Shown here: piece by piece, positions 42,782-51,343 of the stretch
Numbering within the stretch: position 1 is the first letter of the stretch
Layout: each line of letters starts with the position of its first letter
Source: Mucilaginibacter sp.
Lineage (GTDB): Bacteria > Bacteroidota > Bacteroidia > Sphingobacteriales > Sphingobacteriaceae
Reading direction: 5' to 3'
Assembly: GCF_028288225.1 (NCBI RefSeq)
Contig: NZ_JAQBOC010000006.1
Coordinates: 19,638-83,637 of the forward strand
DNA length: 64,000 nucleotides
Made by a program: the position numbers and the translations under genes
The notes under the pieces: model-generated
Database searches by the model: none
Told to the model about the DNA's origin: nothing
The model's input: the letters and a program-made list of their open reading frames with translations, nothing else

Positions 42782-43441
42782 CTATTTTTCTGCCGGATTC
42801 TTCTTCTTTGCCAAAAGCTTTTCGACAAGTTTTAGCAATCTTTCATTTCTTGTTTTTTCCTGCTTGGCAGAAAGGATCCATATCACATGTTCTTTTTTAT
42901 TACTGTATGAAAGTGCCTGGTAAAATGCCAGCGCACCAGGTGTATTAGTTAAAGCTTGCTGCATGTCATCAGGTAATTTAACCTGCTTATTATCTACATC
43001 AATATAATTAGCAAATTCATTTTTCCTGATCTCATCATTCCCTGAACCTGAAATTTTAGATTGCCCTTCAGGCCTGAATCGTAAAGCTGTCCATGTTTCA
43101 TTAATAGCGGCAGCCGCTACTCCCCTATATCCATACTTACCTATTTCATCCCAACTGCTCATCATCTCCAGATCTGATTTTATACCCGAACTTTTTTTAG
43201 GATAGGAGATCCAGAAAATAGTATCGGGCTTTAATATTGGGATGATAGTTTTTAAGTTGCTTACCAGATCGGCGCTGTTTACTACAAATAATTGTACGCC
43301 ATCAAAATCGCCGCCAAGGCAAAATTTAACTTCCGTGCCGTCAGGTAGTGGCTCCAATGTGGCAAGGTAATTATCAGGTGCATTACAAAACAGCCAGCGT
43401 TTACCGGGTTTTATCTGTAGTTTTTTAGCAATTATGTTCAT
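42782..43441 (-). CDS. DUF3052-like/OmdA (YdeI) domain protein
   Basis: About 219 residues from ATG 43441. An earlier ATG at 43462 would add seven residues (MNHEPST) encoded by a word repeat and is less likely. The N-terminal half (about 1-115: KKLQIKPGKRWLFCNAPDNY, FVVNSADLVSNLKTIIPILK, IFWISYPKKSSG) resembles DUF3052. The C-terminal half has the OmdA pattern (VKLPDDMQQALTNTPGALAFYQALSYSNKKEHVIWI, KTRNERLLKLVEKL). OmdA members are linked to bacteriocin protection in some bacteria, but the function here is unknown. Confidence 0.8.
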   Translation of the reverse strand: MNIIAKKLQIKPGKRWLFCNAPDNYLATLEPLPDGTEVKFCLGGDFDGVQLFVVNSADLVSNLKTIIPILKPDTIFWISYPKKSSGIKSDLEMMSSWDEIGKYGYRGVAAAAINETWTALRFRPEGQSKISGSGNDEIRKNEFANYIDVDNKQVKLPDDMQQALTNTPGALAFYQALSYSNKKEHVIWILSAKQEKTRNERLLKLVEKLLAKKKNPAEK

Positions 43442-43568
43442 AGTTGATGGTTCATGGTTCATAACCGTCTTGTTCTTATCTTTACAAACAAAAATAATGG
43501 TTCACAGTCGTAAAAATGCAATGAACTGCAGCTACCATTGAACCATGAACTATTTAACCATGAACTAC
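43442..43568. repeat. TGAACCATGAAC word repeat spanning two divergent starts
   Basis: Left words GGTTCATGGTTCATAACC (43450-43467) and right words ACCATTGAACCATGAAC (43533 onward), with TTTAACCATGAAC at the end, are complementary. The likely start codon of the HAD-like gene lies inside the last word copy and that of the OmdA gene abuts the first. Confidence 0.65.
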
Positions 43569-44171
43569 ATCGATATCGACAGTCGTAAAAAGGCATTTAT
43601 ATTTGAGCTGGATAATGTTCTTTATCCCGAAAAAGATTATTTATACCAGGTTTACTATTTGTTTGCCAGTCTTTTGGAGTATACCGAGCTTATTAACGCT
43701 AAGGAAACAACCGATCTGCTGGTGAACACGTATATTAATGAAGGAAAGGAATTTGTTTTTGACCGCTTAAAGGAAAAATTTAATGTTCATGAAAAGTACA
43801 GGGCAAATTTAAAACACTTGATGATAACCGCAAAGCTACCCTTAAAACTGCTGCTTTATCAAAATATGCTAAATTTATTGCAGGAAATTGTTGTTGACCG
43901 TAAAAAGATCTTTATTGTAACCAATGGCAATCCAGAGCAGCAATTAAATAAAATTAAACAAACAGAATGGCACGGGCTTGAGCAATATTTAACTGTTTAT
44001 TTTACAGAAGAAAGTACGCCAAAACCGGAGCCGGATACTATTGATTTATTAATAAAAGATCATAACTTGCAAAGGCGTGATTTGCTGATGATTGAAAACG
44101 CTGAAATTGACAGGCTTTGTGCCGAAGCAAGCGGAATTGATTATATAAATTTTAATGAATTTATAATTTAA
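43560..44171 (+). CDS. HAD-like protein with degenerate catalytic motif (probable pseudoenzyme)
   Basis: About 203 residues from ATG 43560 (alternative ATG 43545, inside the repeat). The HAD fold is recognisable: motif I position FELDNVLYP, a helical cap rich in Tyr/Leu, motif II IFIVTNGNPEQQ, motif III TPKPEPDTI and motif IV position LLMIENAEIDRL. The motif I nucleophile Asp is replaced by Glu (ELDNV instead of DxDxT), the Thr is Val, and motif IV lacks GD. Normal phosphatase chemistry is therefore unlikely. It may be a regulatory or binding protein. It is a single gene ahead of an S41 peptidase. Confidence 0.78.
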   Translation: MNYIDIDSRKKAFIFELDNVLYPEKDYLYQVYYLFASLLEYTELINAKETTDLLVNTYINEGKEFVFDRLKEKFNVHEKYRANLKHLMITAKLPLKLLLYQNMLNLLQEIVVDRKKIFIVTNGNPEQQLNKIKQTEWHGLEQYLTVYFTEESTPKPEPDTIDLLIKDHNLQRRDLLMIENAEIDRLCAEASGIDYINFNEFII

Positions 44172-44238
44172 TAACCATAACATAGTTAATTTATTTCCGT
44201 TTAACTACCTATTCAAGAAACAACTATATTTCATTGAT

Positions 44239-45840
44239 ATGAAGAAAATTTTTTACTTAGTTATTATATTAGCAACCGGTACCATTTCAGCCTGTAAAAA
44301 GGATAAGAAAAGTAGCACTGTTGACACTAACAATCCTTCTGAGCCTACAAAACAGGGCACCGCTGTTCAGCTGGCACAAGATTCTATTTATTTATATGCC
44401 AAAGAAAATTACCTGTGGTTTGATCAGTTGCCAGATTACGCAACATTTAAACCGCGGTCATTCAAAAATGCAGCTCCCTTAACAGCTTTAAGTGATGAGA
44501 TGGATGCTTTATCTCAATATGCTATCAATCCTAATGGCGGCAAACCTTATGAGTATTATATTTATTCACCCGGGTTAGCTAAATATTCATTTATTGATGA
44601 CGGAACAGAAACCGGCGCCCTTAACGGTGTAAAAGGTGATTTTGGGTTTGACTATAATTATTGGGATGTAGATGACATCAGGTTTACCTATGTGTACCCT
44701 GGTTCGCCAGCCGGCCTTGCTGGTATCAGGCGCGGCTACCGGATAGTAAGCGTAAATGATAATACTAATATATCGTACGATGGTGTATCAAACGGCCAAA
44801 CTTATGGAGATGGATCAAGAAAGAATATCAAGTATGTAAGTAATGCTATATTTAATAGTGGCAGCGTTAAAATGACTGTAAAGCGGCCCGATGGCACCAC
44901 ATTTTCAGTAAATCTTAGCACAGGTAATTATAATGTGAACCCTATATTAAAAGACACTGTATTTAATGCCGGGGTCGGTCATAAAATAGGTTATTTTGTC
45001 TTCAACAGCTTTACCTCAGATGCCAATGCCGATCCAAAATTAAACGCAGTATTTGCTAATTTTACCACACAGGGAATAACCGACCTGGTTGTTGATCTGC
45101 GTTATAATGGCGGTGGCTATGTTTCTACAGCGGAGTATCTGGATAATCTGATAGTTCCTCTGTCAAAAAACGGCACATTAATGTATAACACTTATTTCAA
45201 CAGTATTTTAACTACCGGCAAAGAAACGTTATTGCAAAACCAGGTGCGAAAGGACGATAATGGCAACTTGTATAACCTGTCGCAAATTGATTATTCATTA
45301 AATTCTCAATATAACAAACCCAATTTTGTTAAAAAAGGCTCATTAAATGTCCCCAGGGTTTTCTTTATTATAGGGAGTGGCACTGCATCGGCAAGCGAGC
45401 TAACTATAAACAACCTGCGCCCTGTTATGGATGTTCAGTTTGTTGGCGAAACCAGCTATGGAAAACCGGTTGGCTTTTTTGATATCCAGATCAACAAATA
45501 CACTATGTTTACGCCTGAGTTTTCAACCAAAAACTCTGCCGGCCAGGGGGATTATTATAATGGCATGAGCCCAAATACACCGGGATATCCCGGCATAGCC
45601 GATTATGATGGCATTGACAAAGATTTTGGCGACCTTGCAGAAAATTTACTGGCACATATAATAAGCTATGTAAAAACCGGCACCTATAGCTTACCGGCTA
45701 AGGTTACTCAAAGTATTTCATCAAATACAAGGTCATTTTCTTTACAAGCATCCCGTGATAAAAATATGCTGCTGAATAAAGACAAATTTACAGGCATGAT
45801 ATTTAACAGCAAAAAAGTAAAACTGAAACCGAAAAAATAA
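44239..45840 (+). CDS. S41-family (C-terminal-processing-type) peptidase lipoprotein
   Basis: A 533-residue lipoprotein (signal MKKIFYLVIILATGTISAC, Cys19 followed by KKDKK). An N-terminal helical region precedes a PDZ-like domain (about 145-215, VYPGSPAGLAGIRRGYRIVSVND). The S41 core follows, with DLRYNGGGYVSTAEYL, the Ser-containing GSGTASASEL (near 381-387) and GETSYGKPVGF with its Lys. Ser/Lys catalysis is expected. Bacteroidota S41 lipoproteins of this class act in the periplasm or at the surface. Substrates are unknown. Confidence 0.92.
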   Translation: MKKIFYLVIILATGTISACKKDKKSSTVDTNNPSEPTKQGTAVQLAQDSIYLYAKENYLWFDQLPDYATFKPRSFKNAAPLTALSDEMDALSQYAINPNGGKPYEYYIYSPGLAKYSFIDDGTETGALNGVKGDFGFDYNYWDVDDIRFTYVYPGSPAGLAGIRRGYRIVSVNDNTNISYDGVSNGQTYGDGSRKNIKYVSNAIFNSGSVKMTVKRPDGTTFSVNLSTGNYNVNPILKDTVFNAGVGHKIGYFVFNSFTSDANADPKLNAVFANFTTQGITDLVVDLRYNGGGYVSTAEYLDNLIVPLSKNGTLMYNTYFNSILTTGKETLLQNQVRKDDNGNLYNLSQIDYSLNSQYNKPNFVKKGSLNVPRVFFIIGSGTASASELTINNLRPVMDVQFVGETSYGKPVGFFDIQINKYTMFTPEFSTKNSAGQGDYYNGMSPNTPGYPGIADYDGIDKDFGDLAENLLAHIISYVKTGTYSLPAKVTQSISSNTRSFSLQASRDKNMLLNKDKFTGMIFNSKKVKLKPKK

Positions 45841-45873
45841 GGTTAAAGCCGAAAGCTTTCTTAAATCAAATAA

Positions 45874-45916
45874 AAAAAGCCGAAAACTGAAGTTTAACTT
45901 TATTTTTCGGCTTTTT
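45874..45916. terminator. Bidirectional terminator within an AAAGC word repeat
   Basis: A 13-bp stem (AAAAAGCCGAAAA with TTTTCGGCTTTTT) between convergent S41 peptidase and smc genes. The flanks (45841-45870, 45911-45940) are filled with AAAGC/GCTTT words. Confidence 0.8.
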
Positions 45917-45942
45917 GCTTTAATCTTTTAGCTTTCTGCTTC

Positions 45943-48900
45943 TTAATCCACCAATTCCCGTAAATCAACTGCTACAACTCTTGAGATACCTTGTTCAACC
46001 ATGGTTACACCATAAATAATATCGGTGCTGGCTATAGTTCTTTTATTATGGGATATAATGATAAATTGCGATTCCTTCGAAAACTCCCTGATGATGTTGT
46101 TAAACTTATCAATATTGGTATCGTCAAGCGGGGCATCAACTTCATCAAAAATACAGAAGGGCGCTGGCTTTAGCAGGTAAAGTGAAAACAGGATAGCGGT
46201 TGCCGTTAGCGTTTTTTCACCACCTGACAATTGGTTAATAGATAATGGGCGTTTCCCTTTAGGCTTCGCAATAATATCGATATCTGATTCAAGCGGGTGC
46301 TGCGGATCAGTAAGGATCAAATCGCAGGAGTCTTCTTCATTAAACAAGGAGCGGAAAACCCTTATAAAGTTTTCGCGTACCATGGTGAATGACGACATAA
46401 ATTTCTCTTTCGCCGTATCATCTATTTCCTGTATAGTTGCCAGCAAGGATGCTTTTGCGTCACTTAGATCTTTTTTTTGTGCCTGGATAAATGTATACCT
46501 TTCATTCATCTCGTTATAGGCTTCAACCGCAAGCGGATTTATAGCACCAAACTCATCCAGTCGTTTTTTCAGCTTCTCGGCCTTTTCGCGAATGTCATGC
46601 TCATTTTCACCATCGGCCACTTCGTTTTCCGGCAAATCCTGGATATCAATATTAAACTCTACAGATAATCTTTCCTTTAATGCATTCAGTTCAAGCTTTA
46701 AGTTATTCCGCTCGTCTTTGAGTTCATTTTCTATAATTTCGGCGTTATCTTTTTTCCGCCTTAACGCTGTAATTTCTTCTTCAGTTTCCGAGATCTTTCC
46801 ACGCCATGCGTAATGCTCCTGCTCTGCTTGTTGTGTGGCCTTTTCAAGCAAATCTTTTTGTTCATACATTTCCAGCAGGTCATCATCCGAGTTATCTGAC
46901 TGCTGTAAATTTTCCTGTATGGCAAGCTTTACCTTTTCAAGTTCTTCGTTATTTACCTTTATTCTACCCTCAAGATTCTCTTTTTGCGATTCCCGGTAAT
47001 CCAGATCTTTTATTAATCCTGATACCTTATTTTGTTGCTGATGAAAGCGGATATTCTCCTGGTTATAAGCATTTGATTTTACAGAAACATATTCATTCAG
47101 CTCATTAAAAGCCATCTGCTTTTCTGTTAACAGATCGGCCTGTGATTGCTTTTGGGCCTTTAACTCTTCAAGCTGGGGTATCAGTGCAAGGGTTTCCTCT
47201 TTAATGCTGCTTATTTTGCGTGCAATATCTTCCTTGCGGTTAAGGCTGTTTTCAATAAAGGTTTGATATTGCTCCTGCCGTGTTTTAACGGTTATTAATT
47301 CGGTATTTAACAGATTTAACTCCTGTTGCTTTTGTTTTATTTCAGCAGCCTTTCCTGATGCCTTTAATTCAGCCAGCTTATTCTGCAAATTATCGAAACG
47401 CACTTTAAACTCGCCTACCTCAACATCAATCAGCTTAATTGCTTTCAGTAATGCCTCCAGATTTTTTGCCCGGCCTATCCGTTTACCTTCAAACAGCCCT
47501 ACCGAGCCACCGGCCATAGCGTGCCTTGATTTATTGAACTTGCCGCTTTTTCCGATTAATACTACACCATCAGGTAGCAATGTATTGTTAAGGGCATTGT
47601 CATTTTCATCATTAACCAGGTAAACATTTTTTAATAAATGATCACAAAGCGGTTGGTATTGCTTTTCAACTTCAACTACATTTAAGGCGGGGATGGCTCC
47701 TTCCAATTCCAGCTTTTCAGAAAAGCTCATTGCTGTTTCATAGCTGCTCAGCACAAAAAATTGAGCCCTGCCCTGTGCGGCTTTACTTAATAAATTGATT
47801 GCCTTTATGGCCTCGTTGTAAGTATCAACCACGTAATGGTTCATCAACGGTTCAAGGTAGTTTTCAATAGCTACCCTAAATTCTTCACGGCAAAATAATA
47901 TATCACTAAACAGGGGTGCGCTTTTTGACCATTCCGTATTTTTCTTTAAAAAGCGGATAGATTCCGGGAACCCTTCCAGGTTATCAACCATACTTTTTGT
48001 AAGGTTGTATTCGTTTTGCTTAGCATCAAGCTTACGGCTTTCCCGAATGATGGTTTCCTGTAAAGTATTAAGTTCAGATTCTGTTAATTTTATTTGTTCC
48101 TGCAGTTTGCTTTCAAAATCAACAATCGAATTAAAATCTTTCTCGGCTACTTCAACACGCTCCTGCAAGCCATCCACAACAGTGTTAAAATGTGAAAGCT
48201 CAGCCTCTTTATTGGTGGCATCTTCCATATTCCGCTGGCCTTCCTGTTCTAAGGCCTGCTCCTGGATCTTTAAAATATCGAGGTCTTTTTCTGCTTTATA
48301 AGCCTGGTTCTGTAACCGGGTATTAATATTTGTGAGTTCGGACAGTTCATTTTTGGCTTCTGATTGCTGTGCCCTTAATTCATCCACAGCTTCCTTTAAA
48401 TCCGTTACCTGCATCTGTACAGTTTGCAGGTTTTCGTCTTCCTGAAATTTTTCTTCCAGCAGACGTTTTATATTATATAGCACATGGTTAAACTGGGTTT
48501 TGTCTTTATCCAATTCTTCAGTTAACCTCGTTTCTTTATCCTGCTGAAATTTCAGCTGCTCATTCTTTATCTTCTTTTCGCTTTCATAAGCGCGAATCTT
48601 TGAAACATACTCGTTAGTGGCCTTTTGCTGTACCGAAAGGTTTTTCTCCTTGGTCAGGCTGTCCAGCTTTTGCTGTTGCAAAAAAGCTTCAAGGGTGTCA
48701 ATCTGCGTAACAATGCCCGATTTTCCTTCCTTATGCTTTTGTTCCTGTTCCTCTATCCGGGCTAATGATTCACTGAAAGATGCTATCCTGAACGAGGCGA
48801 GCGTTACACTAAGGGCTTTATATTGCTCCTTTATTTGGTAATACCTTTCGGTTTTTTTTGCCTGGTTCTCCAGTGTTTTAAGATTCTTTTCAATTTCAAA

Positions 48901-49485
48901 AAGCAGGTCCTCCACCCTTTCCAGGTCGGCTTCGGTATCTTTTAACTTATTAAAGGTCTGCTTTTTACGCAGCTTATATTTTGAGATCCCAGATGCTTCT
49001 TCAAACAAATTGCGACGGGATCCTTCCTTATTGGTAATGATCTCATCTATCATCTTTAGCTCGATGATAGAATAGGAATCAGCACCTATACCTGTATCTA
49101 AAAATAGGTCGGTAATGTCTTTTAACCGGCATTGCACATCATTCAAACGGTACTCACTTTCCCCCGTGCGATAAAGCCTGCGAGTTAGTGTTACCTGCGA
49201 AAAATCAGTTGGAAGTATATTTTTTGTATTATCAAAAGTGAGCGAAACTTCGGCAAGATTGGCAGCCTTTCGGCTTTTGGTACCGTTAAAAATAACGTTG
49301 TCCATTTTTTCGGAACGGAGCATCTTGGTGCTTTGCTCACCCAGCACCCACCGTATAGAATCAACAACGTTTGATTTTCCGCAGCCGTTAGGCCCCACAA
49401 TAGCAGTTACACCTTCATTAAAGTTTATAGTTATTTTATCGCCAAAGCTCTTAAATCCCTTGATTTCTAACTTAGTAAGCTGCAT
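45943..49485 (-). CDS. smc: Chromosome segregation ATPase SMC
   Basis: A 1180-residue SMC that organises and segregates the chromosome with ScpA/ScpB. The N-terminal Walker A is GPNGCGKSN (about 32-40). Two long coiled coils flank a hinge around residues 510-660 (...HAMAGGSVGLFEGKRIGRAKN). The C-terminal ABC signature is LSGGEKTLTATAI and the Walker B FCIFDEVDAPLDD. Length is typical. It is followed by a bidirectional terminator. The opposite strand is open in places, an artefact of its coiled-coil codon pattern. Confidence 0.97.
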   Translation of the reverse strand: MQLTKLEIKGFKSFGDKITINFNEGVTAIVGPNGCGKSNVVDSIRWVLGEQSTKMLRSEKMDNVIFNGTKSRKAANLAEVSLTFDNTKNILPTDFSQVTLTRRLYRTGESEYRLNDVQCRLKDITDLFLDTGIGADSYSIIELKMIDEIITNKEGSRRNLFEEASGISKYKLRKKQTFNKLKDTEADLERVEDLLFEIEKNLKTLENQAKKTERYYQIKEQYKALSVTLASFRIASFSESLARIEEQEQKHKEGKSGIVTQIDTLEAFLQQQKLDSLTKEKNLSVQQKATNEYVSKIRAYESEKKIKNEQLKFQQDKETRLTEELDKDKTQFNHVLYNIKRLLEEKFQEDENLQTVQMQVTDLKEAVDELRAQQSEAKNELSELTNINTRLQNQAYKAEKDLDILKIQEQALEQEGQRNMEDATNKEAELSHFNTVVDGLQERVEVAEKDFNSIVDFESKLQEQIKLTESELNTLQETIIRESRKLDAKQNEYNLTKSMVDNLEGFPESIRFLKKNTEWSKSAPLFSDILFCREEFRVAIENYLEPLMNHYVVDTYNEAIKAINLLSKAAQGRAQFFVLSSYETAMSFSEKLELEGAIPALNVVEVEKQYQPLCDHLLKNVYLVNDENDNALNNTLLPDGVVLIGKSGKFNKSRHAMAGGSVGLFEGKRIGRAKNLEALLKAIKLIDVEVGEFKVRFDNLQNKLAELKASGKAAEIKQKQQELNLLNTELITVKTRQEQYQTFIENSLNRKEDIARKISSIKEETLALIPQLEELKAQKQSQADLLTEKQMAFNELNEYVSVKSNAYNQENIRFHQQQNKVSGLIKDLDYRESQKENLEGRIKVNNEELEKVKLAIQENLQQSDNSDDDLLEMYEQKDLLEKATQQAEQEHYAWRGKISETEEEITALRRKKDNAEIIENELKDERNNLKLELNALKERLSVEFNIDIQDLPENEVADGENEHDIREKAEKLKKRLDEFGAINPLAVEAYNEMNERYTFIQAQKKDLSDAKASLLATIQEIDDTAKEKFMSSFTMVRENFIRVFRSLFNEEDSCDLILTDPQHPLESDIDIIAKPKGKRPLSINQLSGGEKTLTATAILFSLYLLKPAPFCIFDEVDAPLDDTNIDKFNNIIREFSKESQFIIISHNKRTIASTDIIYGVTMVEQGISRVVAVDLRELVD

Positions 49486-49564
49486 TTACGTAATCCCGAT
49501 CCTTAAATTTTCGAACCTTCAAAGTAATTAAAAAAATCAGTAAAAAAATCATTTTTTTAGCCAA

Positions 49565-49600
49565 AAGCAAAAAGGTCAAAGCAAAAAGCTTTTTGCTTTG
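49565..49600. repeat. AAAGC word repeat with perfect 24-bp palindrome
   Basis: AAGCAAAAAGGTC words followed by a perfect 24-bp palindrome at 49577-49600 (half-site CAAAGCAAAAAG). With TTTAGCTTTTTAC words near 49640-49658 it fills the spacer between smc and the NAD(P)-binding gene. Confidence 0.6.
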
Positions 49601-49660
49601 TTGTAGCACTTAACCAGGCAAAATTTTTTACTTGAGCTTTACACTTTTAGCTTTTTACAT

Positions 49661-50299
49661 ATGAAAATAGCAATATTTGGAGCTACCGGAAATATTGGCA
49701 GCCGTGTAGTTACGGAGGCTTTAAATCGCGGGCACGATGTTACCGCAATAGTGCGTCACCCGGAAGATTACACGTTAGTGAATCCTCATTTACGGGTAGC
49801 CAAAGGCGATCTGTTTAATACGCAGGATGTAGAAGCTGCTGTATTTGATCATGATGCGGTAGTAAGTGCCTATAATTTCACAAAAGGGGCAACACCATCA
49901 ACCATAACTGAAGTTACCGGGCCGCTTTTAAATGGTTTAAAGCAAGCCCATGTAAAACGGCTGATAATAGTTGGCGGTGCAGGCAGCCTTGAAGTTGCTC
50001 CGGGTGTACAGAGTGTTGATACACCCGGATTTCCTGAAGAATATAAAGCAGTATCGCTGGCTCATCGTGAAGCCTTAAAGATCTATCAAGAAGAAAAAGA
50101 GCTGGAATGGACATACATAAGCCCATCGGCAGAGATCTTGCCCGGTGAGCGTACAGGAAACTTCCGCGCCGGCAAAGACCAGATGCTATTTGATGAACAG
50201 GGCCGCAGCCACATTTCAATGGAAGATTTTGCCGTAGCTATTGTTGATGAAATAATGAACCCGCAACATATAAGGGAGCGGTTTACGGTAGGGTATTAG
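49661..50299 (+). CDS. NAD(P)-binding oxidoreductase, atypical SDR
   Basis: A 212-residue Rossmann protein with dinucleotide motif GATGNIGS (7-14), ALNRGHDVTAIVRHP after it, and VKRLIIVGGAGSLEV in the middle. It matches the NAD(P)H-binding, NmrA/flavin-reductase-like atypical SDRs (GDLFNTQDVEAAV). No catalytic Tyr-x3-Lys is obvious, consistent with that group. Substrate is unknown. It is a single-gene unit. Confidence 0.88.
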   Translation: MKIAIFGATGNIGSRVVTEALNRGHDVTAIVRHPEDYTLVNPHLRVAKGDLFNTQDVEAAVFDHDAVVSAYNFTKGATPSTITEVTGPLLNGLKQAHVKRLIIVGGAGSLEVAPGVQSVDTPGFPEEYKAVSLAHREALKIYQEEKELEWTYISPSAEILPGERTGNFRAGKDQMLFDEQGRSHISMEDFAVAIVDEIMNPQHIRERFTVGY

Positions 50300-50303
50300 T
50301 CTT

Positions 50304-50447
50304 ATTTCGGATTTCGGATGTTTAATTTCGGAATTATTTAAAGGCAGAAAGTAACTGGGATTTTTAATTAAATATAAATTACGTTCAGCATGTTTACTGT
50401 TTTCAAATTCTACAAATCCGAAATCGAACATCCGAAATCCGAAATTC
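50304..50447. repeat. ATTTCGGAT word repeat with inverted arm
   Basis: The left arm TTTCGGATTTCGGATGTT (50305-50322, extending to 50334) and right arm (50412-50447, complement with ATCCGAAATCCGAAATTC) are nearly complementary around a ~75-bp interior. The same word is used at 62534-62660. Confidence 0.72.
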
Positions 50448-50448
50448 T

Positions 50449-51237
50449 TTACACAAATATTTCCCCTTTCAAATAAGTAACAGCTTTGCCACTCATCAAT
50501 ACCCTGTCGCCTTTTAGCTCGCACCAAAGTTCGCCTTTACGGGCTGAGAGCTGGTAAGCATGAAGTTTGGTTTTCCCTAGTTTCTCGGCCCAGTACGGGA
50601 TCAGGTTGCAATGAGCAGATCCTGTAACGGGATCTTCGGGAATACCTGCGCCGGGCGCAAAAAAGCGGGATACAAAGTCAACTTTGTCACCTGGAGCGGT
50701 TACAATAACACCAACGGTATCCATTTTTGACAGTGCAAAAAAATCAGGCGAAATGTCGCGGATATCACTTTCTGATTCATAAACCAAAAAGTAGTCCCTC
50801 GACCTTAAAACTTCTATTGGTTGTTTTTCGCCCAATGCTTCAATCAAACCAACCGGCGCATCAATATGTATTGGTGGCCTTAGCGGGAAATCCATAGTAT
50901 ATTTATCCCCTTCCTTTTTTACGATAAGCGTTCCTGCCTTTACAGTTTCAAAGTGAATCTCATCCTGCTTATGCCCCAGTTGCGTAAACAGAATGTGTGC
51001 TGAAGCCAGCGTGGCATGCCCGCACAAGTCTATCTCATATTCGGGGGTAAACCATCGCAGCTTATAACCAGTATCATTTTTAACAAAGAAAGCCGTTTCG
51101 GCAAGGTTATTTTCAATAGCTATAGCTTGCATTGTTTCTTCCGACAGCCATTCGTCCAGCGGGCAAATAGCAGCCGGGTTACCGCCAAAAAGCTTATCGG
51201 TAAAGGCGTCAGCCTGGTATATTGGTATAGTTATCAT
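50449..51237 (-). CDS. PhzF-family isomerase
   Basis: A 262-residue protein of the PhzF (phenazine/diaminopimelate-epimerase-like) fold: MITIPIYQADAFTDKLFGGNPAA, the conserved acid Glu47 in ENNLAETAFF, PEYEIDLCGHATLASAH and the second-domain PEDPVTGSAHC. PhzF proteins catalyse proton shifts on small cyclic acids. No other phenazine genes are present, so the in vivo substrate is unknown. It is convergent with the NAD(P)-binding gene. Confidence 0.92.
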   Translation of the reverse strand: MITIPIYQADAFTDKLFGGNPAAICPLDEWLSEETMQAIAIENNLAETAFFVKNDTGYKLRWFTPEYEIDLCGHATLASAHILFTQLGHKQDEIHFETVKAGTLIVKKEGDKYTMDFPLRPPIHIDAPVGLIEALGEKQPIEVLRSRDYFLVYESESDIRDISPDFFALSKMDTVGVIVTAPGDKVDFVSRFFAPGAGIPEDPVTGSAHCNLIPYWAEKLGKTKLHAYQLSARKGELWCELKGDRVLMSGKAVTYLKGEIFV

Positions 51238-51250
51238 ATTTTAAATTGGC

Positions 51251-51343
51251 AAAAGGTTAAAGTTAAAATGTTTTTTTAAATACGGAAACCGGAATGTAAG
51301 TCTGTTCTAACCTTTCGCCTTTTACCTTTCAGCTTTCACCTCA
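51251..51343. repeat. AAAGGT word repeat with inverted arm
   Basis: The left arm AAAAGGTTAAAGTTAAAA (51251-51268) and right arm CCTTTCGCCTTTTACCTTTC plus AGCTTTCACC (51310-51339) are complementary in words with those at 549-583 and 41038-41075. It lies between the CBM48 gene and phzF. Confidence 0.6.

Noticed and set aside
50449..51237. Phenazine biosynthesis locus suggested by PhzF
   Set aside because: No other phenazine genes are nearby, and PhzF homologues are widespread with other roles.
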